64,000 nucleotides of DNA. Origin: Telopea speciosissima (Eukaryota; Streptophyta; Magnoliopsida; Proteales; Proteaceae). The notes under the pieces are model-generated. The model ran no database searches. It saw nothing but the letters and a program-made list of their open reading frames with translations, and was not told the DNA's origin. The first letter of the stretch is position 1, and each line of letters starts with the position of its first letter. Positions 11,423 to 21,621 of the stretch are shown here, piece after piece. The position numbers and the translations under genes were made by a program. The stretch lies in the NCBI RefSeq assembly GCF_018873765.1, contig NC_057923.1, positions 11,296,413 to 11,360,412 on the forward strand. Reading direction: 5' to 3'.

Positions 11423-11805
11423 GAGGCTTCGTGCCTAAGGCGGTATGCCAACATCGAGGCTTCGTGCCTAAGGCGGTATGCCAACATCGAGGCTTCGTGC
11501 CTAAGGCGATATGCCAACACCGAGGCTTCGTGCCTAAGGCGGTATGCCAACATCGAGGCTTCGTGCCTAAGGCGGTATGCCAACATCGAGGCTTCGTGCC
11601 TAAGGCGGTATGCCAACATCGAGGCTTCGTGCCTAAGGCGTATGCCAACATCGAGGCTTCGTGCCTAAGGCGATATGCCAACATCGAGGCTTCATGCCTA
11701 AGGCGACATGCCAACACCGAGGCTTCAAGCCTAAGGCAACATGCCAACACCGAGGCTTCATGCCTAAGGGGCCATGCCACCATTGAGGCTCTACGCCAAG
11801 GCGTT
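11423..11805 (+). repeat. 33-bp minisatellite downstream of pol
   Basis: About 12 units of 33 bp (core GAGGCTTCGTGCCTAAGGCG), nearly identical except one unit short by a base near 11640 and degenerate last units. As 33 is divisible by three, several frames stay open, which makes long but meaningless 11-residue repeat ORFs on both strands. Tandem repeats between pol and the 3' LTR are known in Tat-lineage elements. Confidence 0.95.
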
Positions 11806-11929
11806 AACTATAAAGGGTCGAGAGAGCATCAACACGCAAATAATCACCAAGCGACAAGGCAATCAAAGAAAAGCAAAAGCGATCACATAGAAAAGTCATA
11901 GTAGTTACAATTCAAGTTCAAAAAAGGAA

Positions 11930-14030
11930 AAAGGTGGAGACGTCTACAGGATCGGGACGACCGTAAGGTCAATGGATCACGAGTGGTGGGTCACCTCCGA
12001 CCCAGAGACATCATGTCCACCTCAGAGGACGTGCAAGAAGACCCCTCGAGCAGGCAGCCTCCACCTCTCGACACCGGAGCGCTCTCCACCCCACCGCACC
12101 CGGAAGCGCCGCAGTAAAACTTCGTAGAACCCCGAGACAGAGAAGTCATAGTCGTGGGTCACCTCCAGACACAAGCGGCTAAGTCCCGGACCCCTCCCTC
12201 ATAGGCGGGCTGAAGTCGCTCTGATACAGCTGGCCGAGAACGCAGAGGATGCCTGGAACTCAGCCACGTACTCGCTCACCTGCAGATGCCGCTCCACCTC
12301 ATGCCTTCCCTCAATGAATGAAGCTCCTCCTCCAAAGCAAGAACCCTAGCCGAGCTCTCGCCGCACAGCCAGGTCACACGCAGCTCCTCGAGACACCTCT
12401 AGGAGCTCCCTGACGCCACAAACGAGCTCCCGACACCCTCCGCACGCCACCTCGGCCCTCTCACGGGCATCGACTCCGACCCTAGAGCTCCCTCTCCACG
12501 TCACGCAGGTGCACGTATCCGCACCTCACGAGAAGCGTGACCCTCCAATCGAAGCACCGCCTCAAAGCAATACGGTGATGGACCTACAATCAACATGGCA
12601 AGAGATAAAATAGTGTAAAAATAGATGGAGCAATGGACATGAGGAGACAAAGGAATAACTCACCGAAGCCATGTCATGGTAGAGGGTCAGGCCGCACAAG
12701 CATCGCTAAGCTCTCGCAAGGCCATCCTCGCGGTAGGGAGCCTGCCCCTATCCACCCACTCCCGCGATACGCCGCCTCACCCAAGGTCGAGCCCTCCAGC
12801 ACGCCCAAGGTGATCACTGGACTCACCCGGCGTGGGAAGATCTGGGCAAGGTGACCGCCTCGAAGAACTCACACCCTTCCCCTTGGAAAGGAGCAATACG
12901 GTAAGAATCAAGGAACAACAGAGGGAGGCAGAGGCACGAGCCCGGAACGCCACCGTCACCAGGAGAAGTACGGGGAAGGAGGACCCGCACGCGAGCTCGT
13001 CATGCGGGCATGTCTCGGTTCCACCCTTCCGCTTCGCTCCAACAACCACAGCGCAGAAGCACCACTAACATCGGTCACTCCAGCAGATGGACCACCCCGA
13101 GAAGCGGCCTTCCTCCGCAGATTGCCGCGGAGCAAATCAAGTCCGGACGATATCCACCGTGCATAGATCGACCAACCAATCGATTACACATACATTCAAA
13201 TACCAACATGCCAATCAAGTACAAAAGACACGCTCTTACCAGACTCGCCTTCCAGAGAGACAGAAGGCCTCCGAGTCCAACTCCGGGACGTGGAACGGAT
13301 CGCGACCCAGACGCACGGCAGGGAGTCACCTCAAAATCACTCACTCAAGCCCCCGATTGACCCTCTTGAGGTCAATAACTTCCCTAACGGTCTCAGAGGG
13401 CATCGAGGACCGTGGCAAAAAAGAAGCGATCCCTCCAATACTTCACGTTGCTAGTAATCCCCGTGAGAAGCTCCACAGAGGCATAGGGCCCCTTGAGCAC
13501 GCGGCGAGCAAAGTGATAACATCCATGGTTCCCCTTCTTCAAAGATAAAAGTGGGAGAACAGGGGAACAAGTGGCGGCACGCCCAGTGCGAGCGAAGAAG
13601 ACATAGAAACCCAAGATCACCCTCCAAGAGTTGGGCAACACCGCCAGGGTGAGGTGCCAATGCTCTAACACCAACTCGACAAAGCGAGGGATAGGAAGGC
13701 GAAGACCCCGGAGGAAAAATGCACGGTAGAGGCGGATCTCCCCGCACGATGAGAGAAGGCATACTCGCTAGGCCCGGAGAGCGCAACATGACCTCGGCGG
13801 GAATATGAAACTCCTCACGGAGGGAAACCAAGTCGAGGGTGACAAGACGCTAGCAATGTGGCCTAACCTATCGCAGGACCGGCGTGAGGATGCCGCCCTG
13901 GAGGGCGGACGATCCCTACGAGGACCGGAGACACTAGAAGGTCCCACTCGTCCACCAAGATCACTAGGGGAGGGTATAGAGGGCGGAGTACCCACGTAAG
14001 AAGGCGTCCGGGAACGCTCCTTCAAGATCC
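11930..14030 (-). pseudogene. Antisense ORF of the Gypsy element (putative gypsy-type transposon domain)
   Basis: The minus strand of this span encodes, in fragments, the plant domain annotated as 'putative gypsy type transposon' (Transposase_28). Recognisable pieces in minus-strand order are SLREEFHIPAEVMLRSPG (about 13770-13830), a Pro/Leu-rich segment, LPNSWRVILGFYVFFAR (about 13597-13645) and VKYWRDRFFF (about 13411-13445). Farther on (about 12000-12600) the minus strand reads charged Leu/Glu-rich stretches such as LEEELHSLREG, consistent with the coiled-coil tail of such proteins. Stops and frameshifts break it. The function is unknown; antisense ORFs at this place are described in some Tat-lineage retrotransposons. 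Confidence 0.68.
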
Positions 14031-14329
14031 AACCCCGATCAAGCAGGCCAAGGTCAACAGGAACGACATGAAGGACAAGAGGGGAACGAACTACTTACTC
14101 GAGAAAGCAATCTCCTGAAGCGGCAAGAAAAAGGAAAGGAATGTCACCCGCAAAATATAAACAAAGCAGATCCATCACATACAAGAGGAGGAATAGGGAA
14201 GAAGAACGAGGGTCCATCACGTCCACGCCGCAAGCATCACCGGCCAGCGTGGGACCACACCGAGCATAGCCACCCAGCCGCCGCAGCGGCGCCAGCCCAT
14301 GCTGTGGCGGCCTCACGAGACTCAGCCTC

Positions 14330-14720
14330 GGCGGCACGGCTTGGCCTCACCACGGGCGCGGCCTCACCGCGGCACGGGCGCGACCCTAACCGCGGGCGCG
14401 GCCTCACCACGGGCGCGGCCTCACCGGCGCGGCCCCAACCACGGGCGCGGCCTCACCAAGGGCACGGCCTCACCACGGGCGCGGCCACCGCGGGTGCGGC
14501 CTCACCACGGGCGCGGCCTCACGCGGGGGCGGCCTCACAGCGGGCGCGGATTCACCGCGGGCGCGGCCACCGCAGGGCGCGGCCACCGCGGGGCGCGGCC
14601 TCACCGCGGGCGAGGCCACACTCGCGGGCGCGGCCTCACCGCGGCCACACCCGCGGGCGCGGCCTCACCGCGGCCACTCCCGCGGGGCGCGGCCTCACCG
14701 CGGCCACACCCCGCAAGCGC
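14330..14720 (+). repeat. GC-rich minisatellite, about 17-bp unit
   Basis: More than 20 irregular copies of GCGGGCGCGGCCTCACC. The array opens long Gly/Arg/Ala/Pro frames that have no gene character. It shares its core with the LTR array, which suggests one arose from the other inside the element. Confidence 0.92.
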
Positions 14721-15249
14721 GAGGAGACACCCCACACAAAAAAAAAAAAAAAAAGAGGGGTTGGAATCGATGTACCTCAGAAAAAAGGTGATTGCGCCGG
14801 AAGGACAAGCACACGGCAATGACGTAGCCACACCACACGAGGCACAACCAAGGAATAGAGGTCACAAGAGGCAAGGCACTCAAGCTTTCCAAGCAAACCA
14901 AGGCACCAAGAGAACACCACCCAAGCACAAGGACCCCAAAAATCAAGCAAAGTGGATACTAGTGGAAGTGACCCAAAAACAAACACATGGTGGGCACCAA
15001 AAAGAGGACAAAAGACAAAAAGAAGAAAGGAGAGCAAAAGGGAAGACAAAAAGTAAGAAAGAGAAATGAGAAGTGAAAGAAGAAGGGAGAGGAAGGAACA
15101 TATACCTACAAAAACAAAAAGAAAAAGTGTAGGAGGTAAGGTTTGAACCCCCAACCTCTCCTACCTCATCGATGGATTTACGCAAACCCCACGGAAAGTT
15201 TATTCGCGGCGGACCTCAAAGACACCTACTCTCTTGGACATCCTATCCC
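14721..15249 (+). other. Gypsy 3' untranslated region
   Basis: A-rich and purine-rich (A tract at 14739-14753, AAG-rich 14990-15120) with no recognisable protein domain. It leads to the polypurine tract. Confidence 0.6.
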
Positions 15250-15265
15250 AAGAGAGGGGGGAAAA
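15250..15265 (+). other. Polypurine tract
   Basis: AAGAGAGGGGGGAAAA directly precedes the 3' LTR; it is the usual plus-strand primer of LTR retrotransposons. Confidence 0.88.
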
Positions 15266-16023
15266 TGATACATCCAATATTCAGGCCAATCAACGACCGC
15301 CACGTGTCACAGACGACCCGCCCATAGCTAAGGGGAACGAACGGGGTCCCAAGCACCACTCGGGCGCGGCCACCACTCGGCGCGGCCCGCATCGCGCGGC
15401 CTCCTCACGGCCTCACCTAGGCGCGGCCTCACCCAGCGCGGCCTCCTCACAGCCCTCACCCAGCGCGGCCTCACCAGGGCGCAGCCTCACCCTGTGCACG
15501 GCCTCCTCACCGGGCGCGGCCTCACCCAGCGACATCATGGGCACCCGAGGTGGGGGCCACCCATCTACGACCCGAACATATCGCTAAGACTCATGTCACT
15601 ACCAGGACTCTAGACCCTTAGAGGTCACGTCATCCACGGATTCAAGCACCAAGGCGTTATCACCACACGCGGATATCTATCCACCAAGGATCCCGATGCC
15701 ACCAGACACTCCTCCCGCGGGAGATGGCCAATCGGATAGAGCCCCGTTACCCAGGGCCTCTATCCACTCAACGCACTGTCGTCAATCAAGCGGGGACTCT
15801 CCACACCGCCATATGCTACTATAAAAGGCAAAGGTACACAACCCCATAGGGGACATCTAAACTCATACTGAATCATCACTATTCATCTATTTGTGCCAGG
15901 AGATCTAACTTTGGCATCGGAGAGCCCTAGGCCGGGACCACACCGGTTCTCTCTGTTGACCCCTTTGGTCCACTTGCAGGTGACGGCACTCGCAGGACCG
16001 CTCGACGATTTCTTGACGCAACA
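15266..16023 (+). repeat. 3' LTR of the Gypsy element
   Basis: 758 bp, TGATACATCC to GACGCAACA, with the TATA box at 15820-15826. It differs from the 5' LTR mostly by single-base and short indels in GC-rich runs. The TSD GAACC follows at 16024-16028. Confidence 0.92.
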
Positions 16024-16305
16024 GAACCAAATCGATCATTTGACACCCCTACTTAGAAGCAACAAAGAATTAGAGAACACTTGTATGTCCTAAGAAGAGT
16101 AGAAGGCTTTCTAGAATCTTTTACTAAGGAGGTGGGAAGGTCTACTCTCCCGGACTGGAATGTTTCTAGTGATTTTATTGAATCTTCAAGTCCAATGACT
16201 TGAGCAATGGGGGCCAACCGAAGAATGCTCCCAACTTAAACAATAGAGAAAAAGGAAGAACTCTTAATAATATAATGAAATGGGAAAGAGAATGCAACCT
16301 GATCG

Positions 16306-16470
16306 CATACGGTGTGTGGCCTATGTGCCTAGACACATGCCACACGAATGGCTCCGACGGATTTTTCCTTTCCATAAAGGCATGGTGATCATTTCACATG
16401 GCTTTGTGTCTAGGGGGAGCGGCCTTACGTGGCACACAATCAGGAAGCGTTATTTCTCTCTAATGAAAAT
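16306..16470. mobile_element. Small foldback element (GGTGTGTGGCC/CACACAATCAGG family), copy in A
   Basis: Arms near ggtgtgtggcctatgtg (16309) and cacacaatcaggaagcg (16433) face each other around a centre with TTTCCATAAAGGC. The orthologous copy in the second tandem segment is at 20117-20270; related copies lie near 25045-25190 and perhaps 45537-45640. Confidence 0.55.
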
Positions 16471-17120
16471 TATACTTTTCTTTCTTAGCCCACAATGAAA
16501 AAAAAATAATGAAAATACTACTTAGGTATGCTTCATGACCTATCATGTGACGTTATTTTGGTGGGTCCATAGAGGATCTTGGGCCTATCCTCATAAAAAT
16601 TTCAGCCCATTATTAATGAATAGAGAAAATTAGATCAAAATTTTAACCTAATGTTTCAAGACATGTTTGACTCAGTTTCTTGACTCGTTTGAGTCAGAAA
16701 AATTACCAAATGAGTTGAGTCATGAGTATGGAGATCATCTTTGCCGCTAACCGCGAAGGATCCAATTTGATCCAGGATGAACCAGTCAGTTTCTGTTAAT
16801 CCAATCGGTTCGATCTAGCTGAACATTGACACCCTTAAATTCTTGTATGGAACAAGCCCACACAGGGAGAGTAGTGGACAATAAGGGAAGTAATATGAGT
16901 CCATAAGTTTAGCATGTGTTGAAGGTGAACTCACAGTTCCTTTTCAAGCAAAGATATCTCTTCCTAATGTACTCCCAATTAAGCTCATTAGAGATAAGTC
17001 CAATAATCCCAAACAAGAAGAGTGGAGAAGGGAATGAATGAAAGTAATTCAGTCCATAAGTTAGACAATATTCATGTATGTGTTGAAGGTGAACTCATAG
17101 TTCCTTTTCAAGCAAAGAAA

Positions 17121-17127
<7 letters not shown>

Positions 17128-17156
<29 letters not shown>

Positions 17157-17522
17157 GGAAAAAGTTCTCTGTCCAGGAGTGTGGCCTATGCTAGCACTCC
17201 CATGAGTCTATCTCTCTCATTCCCATGTGAAAAGACACCTCTGCCCCCTTGTTTTAAGGAGGAAAGAGATAGACACATGGGAGTACTGGCGTAGGCCACA
17301 CTCCCGTACAAAAAACTGCTTCCCATATATAAGGAAAAAGTTCTTTGTCTGGGAGTGTGGCCTACGCCAGCACTCCCATGAGTCTATCTCTCTCCTCCCC
17401 ATGTGAAAAGATACCTCTGCCCCCTTGTTTTAAGGAGGAGAGAGATAGATAGATGGAAGTGTTGGCGTAGGCCACACTCTCGTACAGAAAACTGCTTCCC
17501 ATGTACATATATATATATATAA
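17128..17522. mobile_element. Dimer of a foldback MITE in an AT microsatellite
   Basis: Two head-to-tail copies (about 17157-17330 and 17331-17500) of a palindromic unit whose arms read GGAGTGTGGCCTACGCCAGC and its complement, with GAGTCTATCTCTCTC in each stem. (AT)n tracts flank the pair. Tandem copy B lacks the whole segment, so this is an insertion. Related singles lie at 31305-31443 and 43973-44103. Confidence 0.8.
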
Positions 17523-17703
17523 ATCCTCCCCAATTCAAGGACAGTTGTTGATTTTAACTTTACTTTGTGAACATTAGAAAGTACAATAAAAGAGGGGACA
17601 AAATGAGATCACGCTAAGGGAACAACAGTGAGAATAGGAGAGTTTGGTGTCTCTACACCATAGTGTCTAAATTGGCTTTCAGCTAGCCAAGTTTTTATTA
17701 AAG

Positions 17704-18552
17704 ACTGACGCTTACTTTTGCACCAAATTTGGGACAATTATAAATTGCTTATTGTGCTAACTAAGACCCAATGCTCCATACAACATATATATATATATAT
17801 ATATAAAAGCTATGCCACCACCGAGCGGTAATTAATGAAAGGAGCTGGAATTGCTCCAACATAAGCAACTGTCAAAAGTCAATTCAAATTCAAAAAACTC
17901 ATGCCATCAACAAGAGGATTTTCATCATCTTAATTGCACCACACTTCAGAATTCAATTTAAAAAACATGGGTACTTACTGAATGCCGGTATCTTTTTATC
18001 TTTTCAAGTATTGAGTGGACAGTTGAATTCTTAAGTAAACGTAGTGTACTATTTCATAAAAAACAATAAACACTTTTCTGTCTAAAATACTTCATTTTTT
18101 TTTTTTTTCCTTCCAGAATTCACCAAAAATTGCCATAAGTAACTTTTAAGAATTCAGTTCAACCAGTGTGAAAAGATACAACAGACCTGTTGATTGTAGC
18201 GGTAATTCACGACATCTCCCCTTCTTAGAGAAAAGATAGGCCTTTCTGGTCTTATGCCGGTTTCTGAAGCTTGACACCAGAGAATCTTGTCGGAGAGAAG
18301 ATTTCTCTGGCTGAGGCACTGGCAGATGTTGTGGCCTTTCCGAAATAGCCCAGTAGGAAAGAAGAAGAGCAAAATTCAAGTTTGTGTTGTTCATTACAAT
18401 CTAGCTAGTAGCTTCTCCTATCGATCTATGATTTGATTGGTTGTCTATCCATGTGATCGTGTTGCATGCTTCAGACTACAGTCCCTTCTAGTTAAAGTTT
18501 GGGACAAGCTGTGAGCCTCAAATGGTGATCCGTACGTACCTCTTTTTGTCTA
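17704..18552. other. Single-copy spacer between the tandem copies
   Basis: AT-rich, with an (AT)n run at 17783-17804 and a T tract near 18093-18108. On the minus strand a 72-82 codon open stretch (18146-18394) includes a GT after ATCAACAG; no family was recognised and I do not call a gene. Confidence 0.4.
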
Positions 18553-18581
18553 AAGAAGAAGACAGGGGTCAGCTATGAGAG

Positions 18582-18730
18582 AGAATTTTTATCCACTCCT
18601 GTTATAGGACGGTGCTATCATGTATCGTACGGCGGCTGTAGAGGTCATGTGCACCATGTGGGACCCACTGTGTCACATGGGCGTACGATGCATTACGACA
18701 CCGATGCTGTAACAAGGGAGGATAACGATT
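18582..18730. mobile_element. 149-bp MITE with 9-bp target duplication (Mutator-like size)
   Basis: Flanked by CTATGAGAG at 18573-18581 and 18731-18739. The two halves fold back (left gtatcgtacgg region, right gggcgtacgatgc; outer arms tttttatccactcc and gggaggataacg). Copy A has the uninterrupted site (gtcagctatgagagacgaag at about 2666-2685). A 9-bp duplication is typical of Mutator-like elements. Confidence 0.8.
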
Positions 18731-19119
18731 CTATGAGAGACGAAGGCGTAGAAGTGTAAAGGAATAAAAAAGAGATCCAAGCATTACTCACCATTGACGG
18801 AGTCAGACCATTGAAGCACTGAGATGGCAGAACGATGGAAAACCCTGCAGAAGATTCCGATTTCGTTATAGGGGAAAGCCAGAACCCATGACCAACTGTT
18901 ACAAAACCTCTAAAACCCTAAAAAGGTTTAGACTCATCCATGAAGTTGCAACTTTCGAATTTTCCCATTTTCTTCGATTTTGGTTGCCGAAGGTCTTAAT
19001 TAGAAGAAGTCTTTCAGTAGTTGAGGTCTTCAGCTTTGGGAGGTCACCATAGGCCCACGGGTTAGCCACCAAACCCATGGACTTAGGCGTTTGGGTTAAA
19101 TAAACAACCATTAAGAAGT

Positions 19120-19903
19120 TAGGGTGTCAAAACCTAGCTCGAACGGATAAGACCGATCGGAAAAACCCAAATCTAACCGAACAGATCTTTGTCGGATTGG
19201 TTTTAGACTGGGGTATGATGGGATTGCTTGAAAATCGGACCATATTAAACCGACCAACATCCAAACTGAAACCAAACCGAATGAAACCGATAAAAAAAAA
19301 TCATTGAGTATCAGATTATGAATAAATGAATTGATTATCCATTGATTTCGATATTAGTGAAAAAAATTTCTGGTTCTAAGCGAAATTGTTACAAATCAAT
19401 GAGGATCAGGTTATGAATAGGGAAATTGATTTGTAATATTCATTGATTTTCAATATTAGTTATCTTACCCTTACAATTAGTGATAAATAATGATATGATT
19501 TGTATCAATGATTTCGTTATAAACTCTATTTATCCATTGGTTTCAATATTAGTTATTTTCCCCTTACAATTTATTCATCTTTGTTCGGATTACAAAATGA
19601 ACACATCAAATCAATTTTTCTATTCATGATTGTTTACTTATTTGACTTGGGGAATGTGAATTAAAGTGTTTTTATCAACATTTCGTCACTACAAATAATG
19701 AATGTAAGATTCCAATATGGTTCAAACCTGAAAAACAAATCAATCTAAACCGGTATTAATCCGATATTGAAAAACCAAAATAAATCAAAACCGACTGAAA
19801 ATAGAAGTTTCTTAACGGTGTAGTTTTGGTCTCACTCATTCTGAGACCGAAAACCGATTCAACCTGATCGAAATCGAGCCAAACCAATCGTTTGACACCT
19901 CTA
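19120..19903. mobile_element. Older hAT-like element, uninterrupted paralogue
   Basis: Ends TAGGGTGTCAAAACC and TTTGACACCTCTA, 784 bp, in the same position as the Gypsy-split element of copy A. The interior is AT-rich with AACCGAAACC motifs near both ends and no transposase. Confidence 0.75.
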
Positions 19904-20116
19904 CTTAGAAGCTACAAAGAACTATAGACCACTTGTATATCCTAAGAAGAGTAGAAGGCTTTCTAGAATCTTTTACTAAGGAGGTGGGAAGATCTAGTCT
20001 TCCGGACTTGAATGTTCCTAGTGATTTTATTCAATCTTCAAGTGCAATGACTTGAGCAATGGGGGCCAGCCGAAGAATGCTTTCAACCTAAACAATAGAA
20101 AAAAACGAAGACCTCA

Positions 20117-20270
20117 TGCGGTGCATGGCCCCTGCTCCCAGACACAATGCCATGCGAAATACCCCCAGAGATTTTCTCTTTTTCATAAGGGCACAACAGT
20201 TATTTCATGTGACCCTGTGTCTTGGAGTAGGGGCCGCGCGCCGCACACGATTAGGAAGCATTCTTTCTCT
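20117..20270. mobile_element. Small foldback element, copy in B
   Basis: Collinear with 16306-16470; arms cggtgcatggcccctg and gccgcgcgccgcacacg. It was present before the tandem duplication. Confidence 0.5.
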
Positions 20271-21316
20271 CTAATGAAAATTATACTTTTCTTACTTAGC
20301 CCACAACGAAAAAAAAAAATAATGAAAATACTAATTAGGTATTACTATTTGTTATGATTCGTTTAAAAGCTTAATGCTTCATGACCTATCATGTGACGTT
20401 ATTTTGGTGGGTCTATAGAGGATCTTGGACCTCTCCACATAAAAATTTCAGCCCATTAATGAATAGAGAAAATTAGCTCAAAATTTTAACCTAATGTTTC
20501 AAGACATGTTTGACTCAGTTTCTTGACTCGTTTGAGTCAGAAAATTTATCAAATGAGTTGAGTCATGAGTATGGGGATCATCTTTATTGCCACTAAAACC
20601 ACGGTTTGATCCAGGCTGAACCAGTCAGTTTATGTTAATCCAATCGGTTCGAGCTGAACATTGACACCCTTAAATTCTTGTATGGAACAAGCCCACACAA
20701 GAAGAGTGGACAATAAGGGAAGTAATTTAAGTCCATAAGTTTAGCATGTGTTGAAGGTGAACTCACAGTTCCTTTTCAAGCAAAGATATCTCTAATGTAC
20801 TCCCAATTAAGCTCAATAGAGAGACAAGTACAATAATCACAGACAAGAAGAGTGGAGCAGGGAATGAAAGTAATTCAGTCCATTAGTTAGGAATTCAGGT
20901 ATGTGTTGAAGGTGAACTCATAGTTCCTTTTCAAGCAAAGAAATCTAATATCCTCCCCAATTCAACGAAAGTTGTTGATTTAACTTTGTGAACATTAGAA
21001 CGTACAATAAAAGAGGGGATAAAAATGAGATCACCCTAGGGGAACAACAGTGAGAATAGGAGAGTTTGGTGTCTCTTTATAAACTTAGGACAAAAAAAAT
21101 TGTAAGGTGAGAATAAACCATAGCTTTGATACACCATAGTGTCTAAATTGGCTTTCAGCCAAGTTTATATTAACCGTAGGTGTCACTATTTTAGGTATCC
21201 ATATTTGATTGGCTTTGCCGGCTAATTTGTATCGATATCGACCATGACCAATACCTGATTGATACAGATAAGTTATTTTCTCAACTCTTGATAAAATTCT
21301 ACCGTGGTTCAAGTAA

Positions 21317-21454
21317 GGGCTCTGTTTGTTTCCACGTAAAATTTTACGTGTTGAAAAGTTTTATGTTTGTTTCCATTGAAAAACAAACACTGGAAAACTT
21401 TTTAACATGTAAATTTTTTCAAAGTTCATTTTTACATTGAAACAAATAGAGCTC
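21317..21454. mobile_element. Tourist-like foldback MITE (GGGCTCTGTTTG ends)
   Basis: Starts GGGCTCTGTTTGTTT and ends AAACAAATAGAGCTC, with AAAATTTTAC-rich stems. TAA precedes the left end; no clean TAA follows the right end. Related to 23717-23922. PIF/Harbinger affinity is inferred from the ends. Confidence 0.6.
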
Positions 21455-21621
21455 AAAGAAATCGGTTTGATTTAGCTAAAAGCATACTTTAAAAAATGAA
21501 AAAGGACATACCCAGAGCATTAGACTTCAATCATTGCGAGTTCTAGAAAGGGTCATAATGTATGCAACTTTACTCCCGCCGTTGGGGCATTGGATCCTTT
21601 ATTTTAGGATAAGATTGAACC

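Larger units (their letters stand above)
4708..16023 (+). mobile_element. Ty3/Gypsy LTR retrotransposon, Tat-like, structurally complete
   Basis: Two LTRs (4708-5508 and 15266-16023) bound an interior holding primer-binding site, gag, pol in the order protease-reverse transcriptase-RNase H-integrase, a minisatellite, an antisense ORF remnant and a polypurine tract. The 5-bp target duplication GAACC sits at 4703-4707 and 16024-16028. LTRs start TG; the 3' LTR ends CA, the 5' LTR ends TA. Domain order and the long non-coding tail with tandem repeats and antisense ORF fit the non-chromoviral Tat group. Every coding domain contains frameshifts or stops, so it cannot act on its own as read here. 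It was inserted inside an older hAT-like element. Confidence 0.93.
3860..16051. mobile_element. Older hAT-like element split by the Gypsy insertion
   Basis: Left end TAAGGGTGTCAAAA at 3860 and right end TTTGACACCCCTA at 16051; the two parts (3860-4707 and 16029-16051, about 870 bp) are separated by the retrotransposon. The intact paralogue is 19120-19903. Flanking octamers (TTAAGAAG left, CTTAGAAG right) agree at most positions in both copies, so the target duplication has decayed. No transposase is encoded. It predates the tandem duplication, since both copies have it. Confidence 0.75.
2647..17703 (+). repeat. Tandem segmental duplication, copy A (enlarged by insertions)
   Basis: Collinear with 18553-21173, interrupted by insertions. 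Shared blocks include the stretch ending in a possible minus-strand splice donor (2730-2830 vs 18783-18895), the flank around 3550-3650 vs 19010-19105, the old hAT-like element (3860-4707 plus 16029-16051 vs 19120-19903), and 16052-17127 plus 17523-17703 vs 19904-21173. Copy A alone carries the 600-bp hAT-like element, the small element near 3661-3849, the Ty3/Gypsy element and the 395-bp foldback dimer at 17128-17522. Confidence 0.85.
18553..21173 (+). repeat. Tandem segmental duplication, copy B
   Basis: Direct-orientation paralogue of copy A. It lacks the 600-bp hAT-like element, the Gypsy element and the foldback dimer, but carries its own 149-bp insertion at 18582-18730 and a short extra block near 21078-21130. 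Confidence 0.85.

Noticed and set aside
11423..11805. CRISPR-like array
   Set aside because: Units adjoin directly with no variable spacers, and the host is a plant.
11375..11901. Repeat-protein-like open frames on both strands
   Set aside because: They are translations of a 33-bp minisatellite whose unit length is divisible by three.
14299..15069. 256-codon open frame rich in Gly/Arg/Ala/Pro
   Set aside because: Produced by the GC-rich minisatellite and purine-rich tail of the retrotransposon; no domain, and every frame is open there for the same reason.
15120..15170. tRNA-like B-box (GGTTTGAACCCCC) suggesting a tRNA or SINE
   Set aside because: No matching A box or cloverleaf arms; it lies within the retrotransposon 3' region.
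18146..18394. Minus-strand 82-codon frame
   Set aside because: No recognised family, no partner exon and no conservation with copy A, which lacks this spacer.
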